Source: Podospora bellae-mahoneyi (Eukaryota > Ascomycota > Sordariomycetes > Sordariales > Podosporaceae). Taken from it: a stretch of 64,000 nt of DNA. A model generated the notes under the pieces. It was not told the DNA's origin, ran no database searches, and saw only the letters and a list, made by a program, of their open reading frames with translations. How positions within the stretch are numbered: position 1 is the first letter of the stretch; the number at the start of each line of letters is the position of its first letter. Below, in pieces: positions 11,046-23,172 of this stretch. The translations under genes were made by a program, and so were the position numbers. The DNA lies in NCBI RefSeq assembly GCF_035222275.1, contig NC_085881.1, positions 4,216,001-4,280,000 on the forward strand. Reading direction: 5' to 3'.

Positions 11046-12585
11046 AAGAGGAGGGTAAACGATATATGTTTGATGCCCCATATCGGTCTCTTGCCATTGC
11101 GGCAAGCTTATTTACCAGTCTGCGCTTATTTGTCATACGGCCATCAGTTTTCAGTCGTCATCGGACAGGACGAATGGCACAACGGCAACGTGGAAGCTCA
11201 AGGATTGCTTGGTTTACTGTACATATTTGCGTGTTTAACTTGCATTTCGTGTAATTGGGATGGGGAGTTTTCGGGATAATGGGGAAAACATTGTATTGGG
11301 GCAAAAGAGTATATACTCTGCCTCTTATTGTTCAGGCGCAGTTTACGCAGCATCAAAGGGGAAATGGAGCGCAATAATCAAGTTTTATGTCGTTTGTCTC
11401 GGCTGTTTTGTTTTATTGGTTGCTGCATTTCTCGAGGAAAACTATCAAGGCAGATAAGGGAAGACTATACCGTTAGGATGGTTAGGCATGAAAGTTGTTC
11501 TGGGTGCGTGCTCTGCCGGGGAACTGTTTGAGTTTGAGGGCAGACATGTGGTGGTATTATTTTGTTGCAAATGATTGATTAGTTAATACCCGTGAGTAGT
11601 CGATACGTATTAGTGTTGGGGACTAAAAATGAGTGTGTGTTGAGTGAAACAATCGAAGTTGCTAGTTGTTGTGTCTGCCATTCCAGCTGATGATATGAGT
11701 GGCTTGTGTGATTCCAAGTAGAATGATTGAGTAAATGCAACGTGACACTACCACCATACTGGACAAATAATCATCACTAAGACTGCTTGATTCGAAGCTG
11801 GTGCTGGCATGAGGTTGTGGAAACCTTCGGTGTGGCTGAATGATGGCGTAACTGAAACATGGTCGTCTGAGTGTGCTAAAAGAACATGAGCGAGTGGCGT
11901 AAACGCCCTCTTTTGTGGTGGCATCAGCATTTCCTCCCAATGTTGGAGAGAAATCCGATCTCTCCAAGTTCAGGGGTAGGGTGACGATGGGGGTTAGGGT
12001 TACACAACTGCTACAACTACAACAACTGTAACATCTTGTCTCTGAATATCTTCTGAGGTCCAAAAAATTCAGGCAACAGTGAATTGAGGTACGATAGCTG
12101 TTCCAGTGCTTTCTTCCTTTCCTCGGGAGGTTTCTTTCACCCGCGTGGGCTTTCACCTGATTACAAAGCCCAGGCAACCTGGTGGGCTTCCAGCGTCGTT
12201 GCTCTGAGGGCGGGCGGCGATAAGAGGGTGATAAGGCGCATCGCCTGCCGCTGAGACGCCCAACGTCACTCGCCTCGCCGCCTCATCTGCAGCCTGCAGC
12301 CTTGGTGTCTTCTGGTCCCTCAAGGTGCAGCAGCTGAGCAAGCTCAAGACCCTCCAAGGGCTCTATCGGTCAACGAATTCCTAGGACTTTTTCGATCTCT
12401 TTCCTTTAAGCGTTCGCCTTGTTTTCCTTTCGACTTTTACAGCTAGAGAAGAAGAAGAGAACACATTTCACGATCGGATTTCTTATAATACAGTTTGTTT
12501 CCCTTCCAAGCACCCCAGTAATACAACTTTGTCGGCATCGGCCCCAGGACACCAATACCGATATTCCAGCCGCTTTTGAAAAGCC
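11046..12585. other. Intergenic region, about 1.5 kb
   Basis: Three-prime flank of the chromodomain gene and promoter of the sacsin-like gene. No coding frame is convincing. One 11-nt telomere-box sequence, GGGTTAGGGTT, occurs at 11991-12001. The last 150 nt are pyrimidine-rich leader-like sequence. Confidence 0.5.
11991..12001 (-). promoter_or_regulatory. Telomere-box (AACCCTAACCC) motif
   Basis: Exact 11-mer, 585 nt upstream of the sacsin-like start codon. The same 11-mer recurs upstream of uL15 and of the trimethyllysine dioxygenase gene. Such boxes bind Myb-type factors in some fungi; function here is inferred only. Confidence 0.35.
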
Positions 12586-15500
12586 ATGGATTACGCACGG
12601 CTTCGTGCGCAAGCCTTGAGCAATGGTGACGATGAAGAAGCGGTCACTGTCGATACCCGCGCCCTAATCGACAAGGTCTTGGCGAGATACTCTGGCGAGT
12701 GGACGACCCTCCGAGAGCTGATCCAGAATGCCGCCGATGCACAAGCTACCACAGTCAAGGTCAAGTTCGAGACAATACCCTCGATCAGCGTCCCGCTTCC
12801 ACAGACGACGAACCAGTCCGAGCTGCTTAAACATGCCGTCCAGAACCATACCCTCCGACGATTGGTGGTGCAGAACGATGGCCAGCCGTTTACAAAGACA
12901 GACTGGGCGAGACTGAAGAGGATTGCGGAGGGAAACCCGGACGAGACCAAGATTGGCGCTTTTGGGGTTGGATTCTACAGTGTCTTTGCCGACTGCGAGG
13001 AGCCATTTGTCAGCTCGGGGAGCGAGGCGATGGCGTTTTACTGGAAGGGGAACGCGCTGTTTACGAAGAAGTATTTGCTGCCGCAGGGGCAGGTGACCAA
13101 GGACACGGCTTTTATTCTGGACTACAGGAATACGACGACGCCGCTGCCGAATTTGCTGTCGGTTAGCCAGTTCCTTGCTACGAGTTTGACGTTTGTTGCG
13201 TTGGACAGTGTGGAGTTTTGGATTGATGACTGGAGAATATTGTCACTTCAGAAGAAGTCGTCGCCAAGCTTGGGGGTTCCCATTCCGAGGGATTTGGAGA
13301 CGAGAGCACAGGGAGGGCTTATGAAGCTCAAGGCGGCCGGCCGCACAAGCACACAGATTGATGGGACGTTTATGAGTGTTATCGGGTGGAAGCCCCAGGC
13401 GGTTGCGGCCAATGGGAACAATGAGCAGCATGTTTCTGAGATGCCCTCACTCAGGAGTTTCTTCTCGAAGCTTACTTCGGCTACTTCCCAGGCGGCGGGA
13501 CTGAGAGGAAAGGCTGCTAGGGAGGAGCAGGTTGTACAGGATTCCATTGCCGAGGATCTCACGGCTTTGTCAACATCGACCATTTTTCTTCGGGTTACTG
13601 CGGCTACGATCGAGACGAATGTTGGTGCCAACTTTTCTGCTGAGCTAGAGCGAGCTACCAAGAAACCGCCACCTAAGGAGACGAAGTTGTCGATTTTGAC
13701 TTCGTCGTTTGATGAGACTGTTGCGTCGGAGATGTCTGCCTCCAGCCAGGCTGCCAAGGTGGCCGATATCTTTGCATCAGTTTTGCCTAGCAAGAAGCCG
13801 GGTGGTCGTGTCTTCATTGGTTTCCCAACTGCCCAGACGACTGGTGCTGGTATGCATATTTTTGCGCCCTCGGTTATCCCCACTGTCGAGCGCGAGGCTA
13901 TCGATCTGAATGCTCGATGGGTACGGACATGGAATCAGGATATGTTGCGCGTGGCAGGCATTCTTTCCCGTCTCGCTTTTATCAACGAGATGGCGGACCT
14001 GGATGAGAAGCTCAAGCGACTGTCTACCGGCAACAAAAAGGGGCCACCGCTGGCTGATGTGGAGAAGTTCGCGCCAGAGGCTCTCCATATCCTCAAGACA
14101 TACACCTTTTTGGACTCTACGCCTAGCGCTCAAGTGGGCGAGCTCATTGAAGAGGCTTTTTGGACTGCCTGGAAGCGTCCTACGATTGAGGTGTTTTCGT
14201 CGAGGGGTGTCCTGTCCACCTCCAAGGTCCGAAACTCGTCTGAGGAGGTCAGCAAGTTTGTTGGAGGAATTCCGGTCATTCTAAACTCGATGAAGAATGA
14301 TCCGTTCATCAAAAAGTTAATCGAGTTTGAGCTGATCAAGGATGTCACCGTTGAAGATATCTGTCAAGAGCTGGGCTCAAAGGCGATGGACAAGGACCAG
14401 CTTCGACATTTTATTCAGTGGATTTCGAATGCCGCTGCCGCTGTAGATTATTCTCAGCCCGACCTTAGACGACTCTTGGATGTTGCTGTCGCGACTGTTA
14501 GTGAGGGTGGTGACTCGGGTGAGATAGTCACACTGGGCACGATTTTGTTCTACCACAACAAGAACATTCCTGCGACGCTCCCAGTGCCGCCGACTTGCTT
14601 GCCACATGCCTTTACGGCTGGTATTCCTGAGGTCAAGCTTCGCGCTCTCGGGTGGGAGCCTCTGGGGATTGTGCCGTGGCTTCGGTTTTTGCTTGAATCT
14701 GCCGGACAAAAGGATGAGCAGAATCTGATAAAGAATGCTTCGTTCGCTGTTCAGGTCTTGACGGTACTTTCAAAGAGCTGGGATAACCTCAGCCCAAGTT
14801 CAAAGTCCTCGGTCGAGTCGGCGTTGCGGAACATCACGGTTATGCCGACCAAGATGGGCATGAAGAAGCCAAACGAAGCTTTCTTTCCCTCTGTCAAGTT
14901 GTTTGATGATCTGCCAACGCTCGAGGGGTGTGCCAATGTAAAGGAGAAATTCCTCACGACCCTTGGAGTGAGAAAGACAGTTGATCTGGACACCATCTTC
15001 ACGCGGCTGTTGAGTCCAACACCTACTTCTGCCGGAGGAGCCGCGCCACGATGGAGCCATATGGAACTTATTCGGTACCTTGCTTCGGTCGAAGCTGATA
15101 TCCCTGCTGCTGACTTGAAGAAGCTGAGAGAGTCAGCTCTCTGCCCTGCCGAGGATGGACCTCGTGGCATGGAGCCCGCAAAGGGCACGTCACGTCTCTA
15201 CAAGGTTTCTGAGCTATTCGAGCCAAAGGATACGCTCCGGGCTTTGCGGTTGCCTATTATCCAATGGCCCGGACCTCCAGGTAGCTTCAGGGCCACCAGC
15301 AAAGAGGGGCGATTCCTCGCCACGCTTGGTCTGCGACCTTATCCTTCGGTCTCTGAGTTGGTGGACATGATGGCTTCAACAGACGAGGAGCTTCGGACAA
15401 AATCTATGACCTACTTTATTCAGAACCACTCGGTCAATGGGTATGCTGTCTTTGACATCTCCAAGACTCCCAAGGCTATCCTCCCGATTGAGGGTGATGA

Positions 15501-18046
15501 GAAGGCGCTGGTTTCCCCATCGCAGTGCTTTGTCAACGAGCGGGCTTCTGTTCTTGGTCACAAGATCCTGCGGAGACAGCTTCATGACCATGCGCCGAAG
15601 TTTGGTGTTCGGCGCGACCCCGACATGGCGCGTTGCGTCGACAGGCTCTTGGCCAACCCGCCCAAGGACCGCAGTAATGCTATTGCTCTCTTTGAGTACT
15701 TTGCCAGTCGGCTCGCGGACCTTGACATGAGCGCCCTGGCGAAGCTGAAGAATGCTGCCATCGTCCCGGTGGTGAGAAAGAAGGGCACATCGTTTGGATT
15801 CGGCACCAAGGCAGAGGAGTCGATTGTCTATGTCAAGCCCCAGAACTGTTACCTTGGCAACTCGACCACCTACGGGGACATCTTTGACTTTGTTGACTTT
15901 GGTCAGAACGCCAATGCGTTCTTGTTCAAGTGCGGGGCGCGGACGGAGCCGACAAAACATGAGATTGCCACGCTGGCGTGCAGTGAGCCGGCCCGGCTGC
16001 TGAGTGTGATGCAGAGTCCGGATAGGTATCTGAGTCTGCTGAGATCGCTGGCTGATGACTGGAGCACGTTGAGGAAGGATAAGGAGTTGATTAGGAAGAT
16101 GAGGTCGTCGGCTTGGTTGCTGGGGTCGATGGAGTTGGCGACTAGTAAGCCGAAGGAGTCGGATGATACGAGTTATGAGGAGGAGGATGCGCCGGTGAAG
16201 CATTATGTACTGGCTGCGCCGGCTGATATTGTCATTTTGGATGATTACATCAGTTACAGGCTCTTTAAAGAGTCGCTACTGTGTGCGCCGGAGGATGAAG
16301 CCCTTGAAGCTTTTTACCAGGCGCTTGGGTCCGAGAACTTGGGGGGTCGAGTCAAGGAGCATATTCTGGTTGGCACCAAGAGATCGAGACAGGATGGAGC
16401 AGAGTGGCTGAGAAAGCATGTGATTGAGCGGTCCAAGATCTTCTTGCATGAATATGCGAAGGACAAACGGGAGCTGGTCAAGAGGGATGCGAAGTGGTTG
16501 GAGGCGAATCTTCAGGTCATTTCTGTGTCTTCGGTTGGACTGAGGCGGTCGCTTCAGGGACACAACAAGTATCATCAGGAGAAGCGCTCTGCGGCTAGCA
16601 CCCAGGGCGACAACTGCTGGATCTTATATGTTGCGGCTGAACATAAAGATGATAAGCCGGACATGTACCAGGTCGGGCAGGCCATCTGCCAACTTTTGCT
16701 CAACAGGCCGAATCAGTCGGCCTACTTCTTTTTTGAGCCGTTCCTGAAGCTTGGGTTGCTTCAGTTACGGGATCGTGGGTACAATGTCGATCGTATCCTG
16801 CGTGCCAAGGCTGCTGAGGCCAGGATCGCGGAGGAAGCGAGACGCAAGGCTCTCGAGGCAGAACAGAGCAAGATTCGGGAGCGGGAACAGGAGTGGGAAC
16901 AGAATCTTGCGGCAAAGGCTGCGCGTCAAGAGGTTAAGACGCCCACTCGTGATCAGATGCCTGGTGCCTTCCACGATTCACCCGAAGATGACCATGCTTT
17001 GGCTTCTCCGCCGCAACAACAGAAATACAGAAGGGGCTTCTTTTCTGATTTGACCAGACGGTTGGGACTGGACACCGGAGATGACGGCGAGCAACAAAGG
17101 CAACTCGAAAACTTCGCACCTCCCTCCCAACCTGAGCGAGACACCAAACGCCCTGTCTCCTTGGGAGAAAACAAAACCCGCAAAGCAGACGACGGCCGCG
17201 TCACCTCCCCAGCAGTCGTCCAGCAAAACCTGCTCAACGCGATCAACTCGACCCGCGCTCACGACTCGACCAGCCTCTTCTCTCCCCCTACCGAGAGGGA
17301 AGTCAAAGAAAAGGCTGTCTACTGCGACACCACCCCGGCACAAAACATCACTTTCGCGGCGGAGGCCCCCCGCGGAATGCGAGTCTTTATCTCCAAAGAC
17401 ATCTCCACTGACACCTCAACCTTTTTGGCGAACAATATCGCCGAAATCAAGCAGTTTGAGCTGTTGCTGAGTGACTGTGGGGAGATTTACCGGTTGCCGG
17501 CGAAGTCGCTACATATCTTTTATGATGAAACGGGTGGGACGATTGCTTTTAATGCGAACGGGAGTATGTTTTGCAATTTGAGGTTTTTTAACCAGCTTCA
17601 TCGTGCTGTGGGGGATAATGGGATAGGGGTGGGGAGGGAGTTGAAGGGGCAGAAGAGGGTGGAGGCTACGACTTGGTGGTGGGTTGTGTTGGCGCATGAG
17701 CTGGCGCATAATCTTGTGAGGGAGCATGATGCGAAGCATAGTTATTATACGTAAGTTCTCACTAGGGGGTTGGGATGGGGATGGATGAAGGGGGGCTAAC
17801 ATTGGGGTTGACAGGGAGAGCTTTATTCAGCAGTATTTTCCGAGCATGATGGCCAAGGCTGTGGGTTGGATGGCTGAGGGTGGGAATGCTGGGAGTGCCT
17901 CCGGGGATGGTTCGGCTTTGCCATCCTCAGGGAGACAGCAGGGTGTTCCTAGGGCTGGTACGCAGCAGAGCACCGCTAGTACTGCTGCTGCTGCTCCGCC
18001 GCCGCCGTATACCGAGGGACGGTTTTGGGGGGCAGCAGCCGAGTAA
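12586..18046 (+). CDS. Sacsin-like protein with HSP90-type ATPase domain and C-terminal HExxH motif
   Basis: Two exons, 12586..17750 and 17815..18046 (64-nt intron, donor GTAAGT, branch GCTAAC), give 1798 residues. The N-terminal 250 residues form an HSP90/sacsin-type ATP-binding domain: LRELIQNAADAQ supplies the Glu/Asn of the N box, and KIGAFGVGFYSVF the glycine-rich lid segment. The next 1200 residues match the general character of the fungal sacsin-like DUF3684 family, for which I know no assigned function. A charged coiled-coil segment lies near residue 1405-1450 (KAAEARIAEEARRKALEAEQ), then a disordered linker. Near residue 1704 is HELAHNLVREH, with zinc-protease spacing. The C-terminal exon continues this region (ESFIQQYFPSMM) and ends in an Ala/Pro-rich tail. 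The start is the first ATG of the frame. Confidence 0.88.
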
Positions 18047-20106
18047 CGGGGCTAGTTATTGGTGAGGATGAGGTGAGGGTGTTGTTGGGATAGAGTATGC
18101 GGGACATTGGAGTTCTGGTTCAGACACAGAGGGCTGGCTGGCTATACATGAGCACGGAGTAATGGTTTCTGGATTCTTTTGCGAGAATTTCGGGATGGGA
18201 TAGGATAAGACTTGATGGGTTCGGATAGGAACTGGATTAGTGCATACCGCAGTAGGTAGGAATATATGTAAACATTATTAGATGAAGATCAGATGTTGGC
18301 GTCGGGGTGTGCTCGGTGTGTTGTTTGTGCACTGGATAAGAGCGGGAGGCGAGGATGTTTTGTGTTATGAGAGAGAGTGTGGCGCTAGGGTATTGCTTTG
18401 CCCCTGACAGGCACAAGACCTCCGTGGTTTTGGGGTGGGTTCCGGGATAAGTTCTTCCAGTGTCAGCTTCCGGACTCTTGCACGACAGGTCCGGTAGACA
18501 TGTACCTTGTGGGCGGAATGGCAGTTCGGACATGCGACGAACTTTGACAGGAAGCTTATTGTGCATTCAGTCTCGGTGGTTGCTCGGGGTGTTTCTTATT
18601 TCAAGATGGCGAATGGTTGTCATCAGGAGGTTGATGGCACTAGGTAGTGAGTGTGTGGGCATCACGGTGTCGGCAATAGTACACACAAGTTAGGTATCCA
18701 AGTACGTAGGTGCTCAACCATCCCTGAATTGACAACTTGTTATGATTTATCTATTTCGGGATGAATCCCCGCACAAAACACACCTCTTCCACCACGCTCA
18801 CACTTGTAACCGAGACAACTCTTTCCTAGGAGAGTATTCTGTGATCAAAAAGGCCGATTACTACCATGTTTTTTTGTAGGGCGTACCTAACGTGAATGAT
18901 GGGAGTTTGAATGTCCGACGTTAGCCATACCGATACGTTACCCCGCTTCGGGGCGTCATTGAAGAAAGGAAAGAGCGGGGCAGGGGGGATGGGATTGTAA
19001 GGGGGGCGTTAGTCGTACTCGGGGGGGGCCAAATGCCGAGTGAAGACCGAGAATGCCGTTCGTTTTGAAGTACCGGAAACCACCAGGCACGGGAATGAAC
19101 TGACCGAGCGGTTGAAGAGAGACAGTGCGTTGCAGATGTCACTTTGATGATGGGAAGGTTTTTTGGTGAGGGGTTAGGGAGGACCTTGAGGGGTTGAGGT
19201 GACGGGATGGTCTGTGTGAATTGGGCATCGGATCGGAGGGTCAAACGGCGAACTACACCAATGATCGATGTATGGCCTAGAGGTTGACCTCGGCTCTCAA
19301 TCTTATCGTCATTGAATCCTTTTCAGAGTGCTTTGCCTGTTGCTCTGGTACTGATTTCATACTCTGGATGAGAGATACTCAACATTCAACGGTTGAGTCG
19401 AGGTTCTTCCTTCGGGTGTACACAGTAAGTCCAGTCCTCCTAGTTTTCAAGCGTGTGACATTCCCCCAATTCATCCACCCGTCCATTGACGAATAGGAAA
19501 CCGATTGGCAAATACCATCATCAACTGTATGAATTGGGGGCGTTGTCTGGTTCTGTTCCACATTCCCGAATCCCTTGTTTTTTCCCTCCAACCAACCGCC
19601 TTCCTTTCTTCCTTTCCAAGATGAGGGGAATGACCGTTAGAGGTCGCTTCGGGAGTCGATCGAACGTGATACACGATCGGTTTTGCTGAGAGCGAAGAGG
19701 AGGAGGAGAAAGGCATGGCATATGATCACGAACTAACTAATCGAACTGCTAATGGCTAGAGAAAGGGGGGCAATCACTTGGATGCATAAATACTCGCTGC
19801 TTCTTTCCTCTTCTCAAAATATCAACCCCCTTCTCTTGCTCATTCTTTCTTCAATCTCAATTCAATTACTCCTCGGTGCTTGTTCTGCGTCAAGGTAACA
19901 GTACCACCACTTACACGCAACAGATATACATCGTACGTCCCGTCCCGTCCTTTACAACTCCCGCCTCGCCGAGTCCAACCATCTCAGAATCTATATAAAG
20001 AGATCAACTCCTCTCCCGCCCTCCCGTTTGATCCTCGACCTGCCGGTACTCTTGGTTCATTCAACTTCTATTCCACACACTTCTTCTTCAACGGTAACAA
20101 GTCAAA
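18047..20106. other. Intergenic region, about 2 kb
   Basis: Three-prime flank of the sacsin-like gene and promoter of formate dehydrogenase. Short open frames on both strands carry no domain. A G-rich patch lies near 18970-19030. The final 300 nt are pyrimidine-rich and contain two TATA-like elements, GCATAAATAC near 19784 and CTATATAAAG at 19991. Confidence 0.5.
19991..20000 (+). promoter_or_regulatory. TATA box of formate dehydrogenase
   Basis: CTATATAAAG lies 107 nt upstream of the ATG, inside a CT-rich leader, at a spacing that fits a TATA element for a short 5' untranslated region. A second candidate sits about 200 nt further up. Confidence 0.45.
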
Positions 20107-21796
20107 ATGGTATTCTTCCTCCCCCGTCTGGCCTCTCGTTCTTCATCTTCTTCTGCCCTCCTCCCTTCCCTACTACGATCCTCCCTTTCGATCCCTCGTC
20201 CCGCTGCTACTCGGCTTCTCTTCCAACAAACCCGCCTGCTAACGACGCAACGTGAAAAGGTCAAAGTACTTGCCGTTCTGTACGATGGTGGGAGGCACGC
20301 TGAGGAGGTAACTAAACCGCCCCTTTCCTTCCTTCCTTTCCTTACCCTCTCCTCTCCTCTTCTCAACTTTCGCAGTATGGAGGAATGGCAAATGCGGGGT
20401 CTGGTGGTTCAATCTGGGGAAGCACACCACACCTACCTTAGAGTGGTCTCGGCATACATTCGGGGAAGTGGGGCAGACATGCAATGGCGGGATACCCCAT
20501 CCCGTGCCGTGTGTTCGGCGCCGGTGGCATGTGGGGTGTAAAGGGAGTCGAAGGCTGACGGAACACAAAAATAGGTCCCTGGCCTCCTAGGCACCACCGA
20601 GAACGAGCTCGGAATCCGCAAGTGGCTCGAGGACCAGGGCCACACTCTGGTGACGACTTCTGACAAGGAGGGGGAGAACTCTACTTTTGACAAGGAGTTG
20701 GTCGACGCCGAGGTTATCATTACTACTCCGTATGTTTCTCTCTCTTTCTCTCTCTCTCTCTCACACACACCAAAAAAAAGGGGGTCTGATGAGCCGCACA
20801 AGATGTTGATGCTTTGATACAAAAAACAGATTCCATCCCGGCTACCTCACCGCCGAGCGCCTCGCCAAGGCAAAGAAGCTCAAGCTCGCCATCACGGCCG
20901 GCATTGGCTCCGACCATGTCGACCTCAACGCCGCCAACAAGACCAACGGCGGTATCACGGTTGCCGAAGTCACCGGCTCCAACGTTGTTTCCGTTGCCGA
21001 GCACGTCGTCATGACCATCCTTGTTCTTGTCAGGAATTTCGTCCCCGCTCACGAGATGATTGAGCAAGGTCGTTGGGATGTTGCCGAGGCGGCCAAGAAT
21101 GAGTTTGATCTCGAGGACAAGGTCGTCGGTACCGTGGCTGTTGGCCGCATCGGTGAGCGTGTGCTCCGCCGCCTCAAGGCGTTTGACTGCAAGGAGCTTC
21201 TCTACTACGACTACCAGCCTCTGAGCCCTGAGAAGGAGAAGGAGATTGGCTGCCGCAGGGTGGACTCGCTCGAGGAGATGCTTGCGCAGTGTGATGTTGT
21301 CACAATCAACTGCCCTCTTCACGAGAAGACCAAGGGATTGTTTAACAAGGATTTGATTGCCAAGATGAAGCCTGGTATGTTTTTCTGATGTCAGGACCAA
21401 GAAAGTGATAGCTAACAGATGATAGGCTCATGGCTCGTCAACACTGCCCGTGGCGCCATTGTCGTCAAGGAGGACGTCGCCGAGGCGCTCAAGTCTGGCC
21501 ACCTCCGCGGCTATGGCGGTGATGTCTGGTTCCCCCAGCCCGCTCCTGCCGACCACGTACTGCGGACGGCCAAGAACCCCTTTGGTGGTGGCAACGCCAT
21601 GGTCCCCCACATGTCTGGTACTTCGCTCGATGCCCAGAAGAGGTACGCTCTCGGCACCAAGTCCATCTTGGAGAGCTACCTGTCGGGCAAGTTCGACTAC
21701 AAGCCTGAGGATCTGATTGTACACGGCGGTGATTATGCCACCAAGGCTTATGGTGAGCGGGCCAAGCTTGTCAAGAAGGATGTCGCTGGTGCGTAA
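20107..21796 (+). CDS. fdh: NAD-dependent formate dehydrogenase, possible dual-targeted forms
   Basis: Oxidises formate to CO2 with NAD. Exons 20107..20307, 20575..20729, 20830..21374 and 21426..21796 give 423 residues. Family landmarks are [28 protein letters not shown], the Rossmann loop [18 protein letters not shown] and [11 protein letters not shown]. The first motif glycine is Ala, as in some bacterial FDHs. The first 50 residues are rich in Arg, Ser and Leu with no acidic residue before position 50, which is typical of a mitochondrial presequence. The stretch 20110..20259 is also a plausible 150-nt intron (GTATTC donor, GCTAAC branch, AAAAG acceptor). Removing it leaves ATG followed by [11 protein letters not shown], the usual start of fungal cytosolic FDH, at 373 residues. 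Intron 20730..20829 contains CT and CA microsatellites. Confidence 0.95.
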
Positions 21797-21951
21797 AGTG
21801 GCTGTTGAGGGCGGCGAATGGGATTTTTAGCAAGCACGGGAGTTGGAAGCCTCACACAGGTGGCTGACTGCGGCTTTTTATGAGATATGAAGAATATGAT
21901 ATCGTTAATTCACATATGGGACCGATTCCTGTGAAGATAAGCTGTGAATAC

Positions 21952-22767
21952 TCAGCGCCGGCCCCGACTTCTGCTGCGCCGGCGATCGTGGTGCCTGGAC
22001 CTTTCGTGCCTATCTCTGCTCCGGCTTCGACTTCTACTTCGGTGTCTGCGCTGGCCGGATTCGCGGGTGAATCTAGGTCCATCATTGTCGTCTTGTCTTG
22101 ATCTGTGGCTACGGCTGTGTCGATCATTGTCGCGTTCTGGGCTGCGACTCCTCCGGCGGTGTCTTCGCTCTCTGTCTTCCCCGTCTGGCCTGTCCCGTCT
22201 TCGTTCCCTGCTGCGACTGCGATCACGATGACCATCCCGGCTCCTGTGTCTCCTCCTGTGTCGTCTTTCCGAGTCCTCGTCTCTATCGCGATGCCGGTGC
22301 CGATGTCTGTGTTCCCTGTCACCCTTGTCTCGCGGCGCCTCTGACCCCTTCTTATCCTCCTCCTCCTCCTCCTCCTCATACATAGGTGCCCTCGCAGGCC
22401 CCTTGACTACCCTCGCCGATGGGCCATCTGCCGGTACCTCCACCGCATTCGCCCCGCTGGCATTCCTCACCGGGGGAGGTAGCCCTAGAGCCAGTGCAAT
22501 CGCGTCCTCCTCGGCCTCCTTGATCTTGCGAATCTCATCGCGGCGCTCGCGGGCTGCTCTCTCTTCCTCTGTCTCGTTCGAGTCGGCGGCGGTGGCGTCG
22601 GCTTTGGCATACCAGTTGAGGTCTCTGCCTTTGGCCCAACGGCCCACGGGGGCTTTGAGGGAGTGGCCTAGGTAGTTTTCTCTGTGGGCCGAGGTGGCTA
22701 CTTCGTCCCAGGAGAAGTTGACGCCGCCGCGGGAGCCGGTTTTGCGAACTGTGGAGAGGAGGTCCAT
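21952..22767 (-). CDS. MMTAG2-like protein with RS/RD-rich tail
   Basis: Single exon, 271 residues. The N-terminus MDLLSTVRKTGSRGG, then HRENYLGHSLKAPVGRW and KGRDLNWYAK, is the conserved block of the multiple myeloma tumor-associated protein 2 family. A charged helix (ERAARERRDEIRKIKEAEED) follows. The last 120 residues are almost wholly Arg, Ser, Asp, His and Glu in RS/RD dipeptides, as in many splicing-linked nuclear proteins. The family's function is poorly known; a nuclear RNA-related role is inferred. The longer open frame upstream of 22767 is not coding-like, and the conserved block begins exactly at the chosen ATG. It is convergent with formate dehydrogenase (155 nt between stop codons) and divergent from MED6. 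Confidence 0.88.
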   Translation of the reverse strand: MDLLSTVRKTGSRGGVNFSWDEVATSAHRENYLGHSLKAPVGRWAKGRDLNWYAKADATAADSNETEEERAARERRDEIRKIKEAEEDAIALALGLPPPVRNASGANAVEVPADGPSARVVKGPARAPMYEEEEEEEDKKGSEAPRDKGDREHRHRHRHRDRDEDSERRHRRRHRSRDGHRDRSRSRERRRDRPDGEDRERRHRRRSRSPERDNDRHSRSHRSRQDDNDGPRFTRESGQRRHRSRSRSRSRDRHERSRHHDRRRSRSRGRR

Positions 22768-23172
22768 GGCAGATAGTTGCAGGGTTGTTGGTGGGGGAGA
22801 TAGATGGTTAGAAGGTCGCAACTTCCGGGGTTGGATGTTTGTGAATGTTGACAGGAAGGAAGTCGCGACGTCAGAAAGTCGTTGAACTGGGGAAGGTGCC
22901 AAGAATGTGCATCCTGGGGGCTTGCAGGCTGCCCCACTTACCCAACGTTCTGGAAGGTGGCAGGGGTCTGCGGGGCATCGGGACTGCAGGGGAGCTGCCC
23001 GCCGCTGTTCACTTTCTGGAGCTCTCTTCTTCTGCTGATTGAAACTCGAAACTTTATAACCATCTTCTCGACCAACCTCCCGTGACCGACAACAATCTCC
23101 CCCTTCTTCTCCTACTTGGACGAGTAGCTTACCTTCTATCATCACAAGCAAAATTCTAAGCGGCAGTGCACA
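22768..23172. promoter_or_regulatory. Shared divergent promoter, MMTAG2-like gene / MED6
   Basis: Only 405 nt separate the two start codons, so both promoters must fit here. The MED6 side is pyrimidine-rich. I see no clear TATA box. Confidence 0.5.

Noticed and set aside
15376-16203. 275-residue reverse open frame inside the sacsin-like gene
   Set aside because: Antisense shadow of conserved coding sequence; rich in Arg, Gln and Leu and without any domain.
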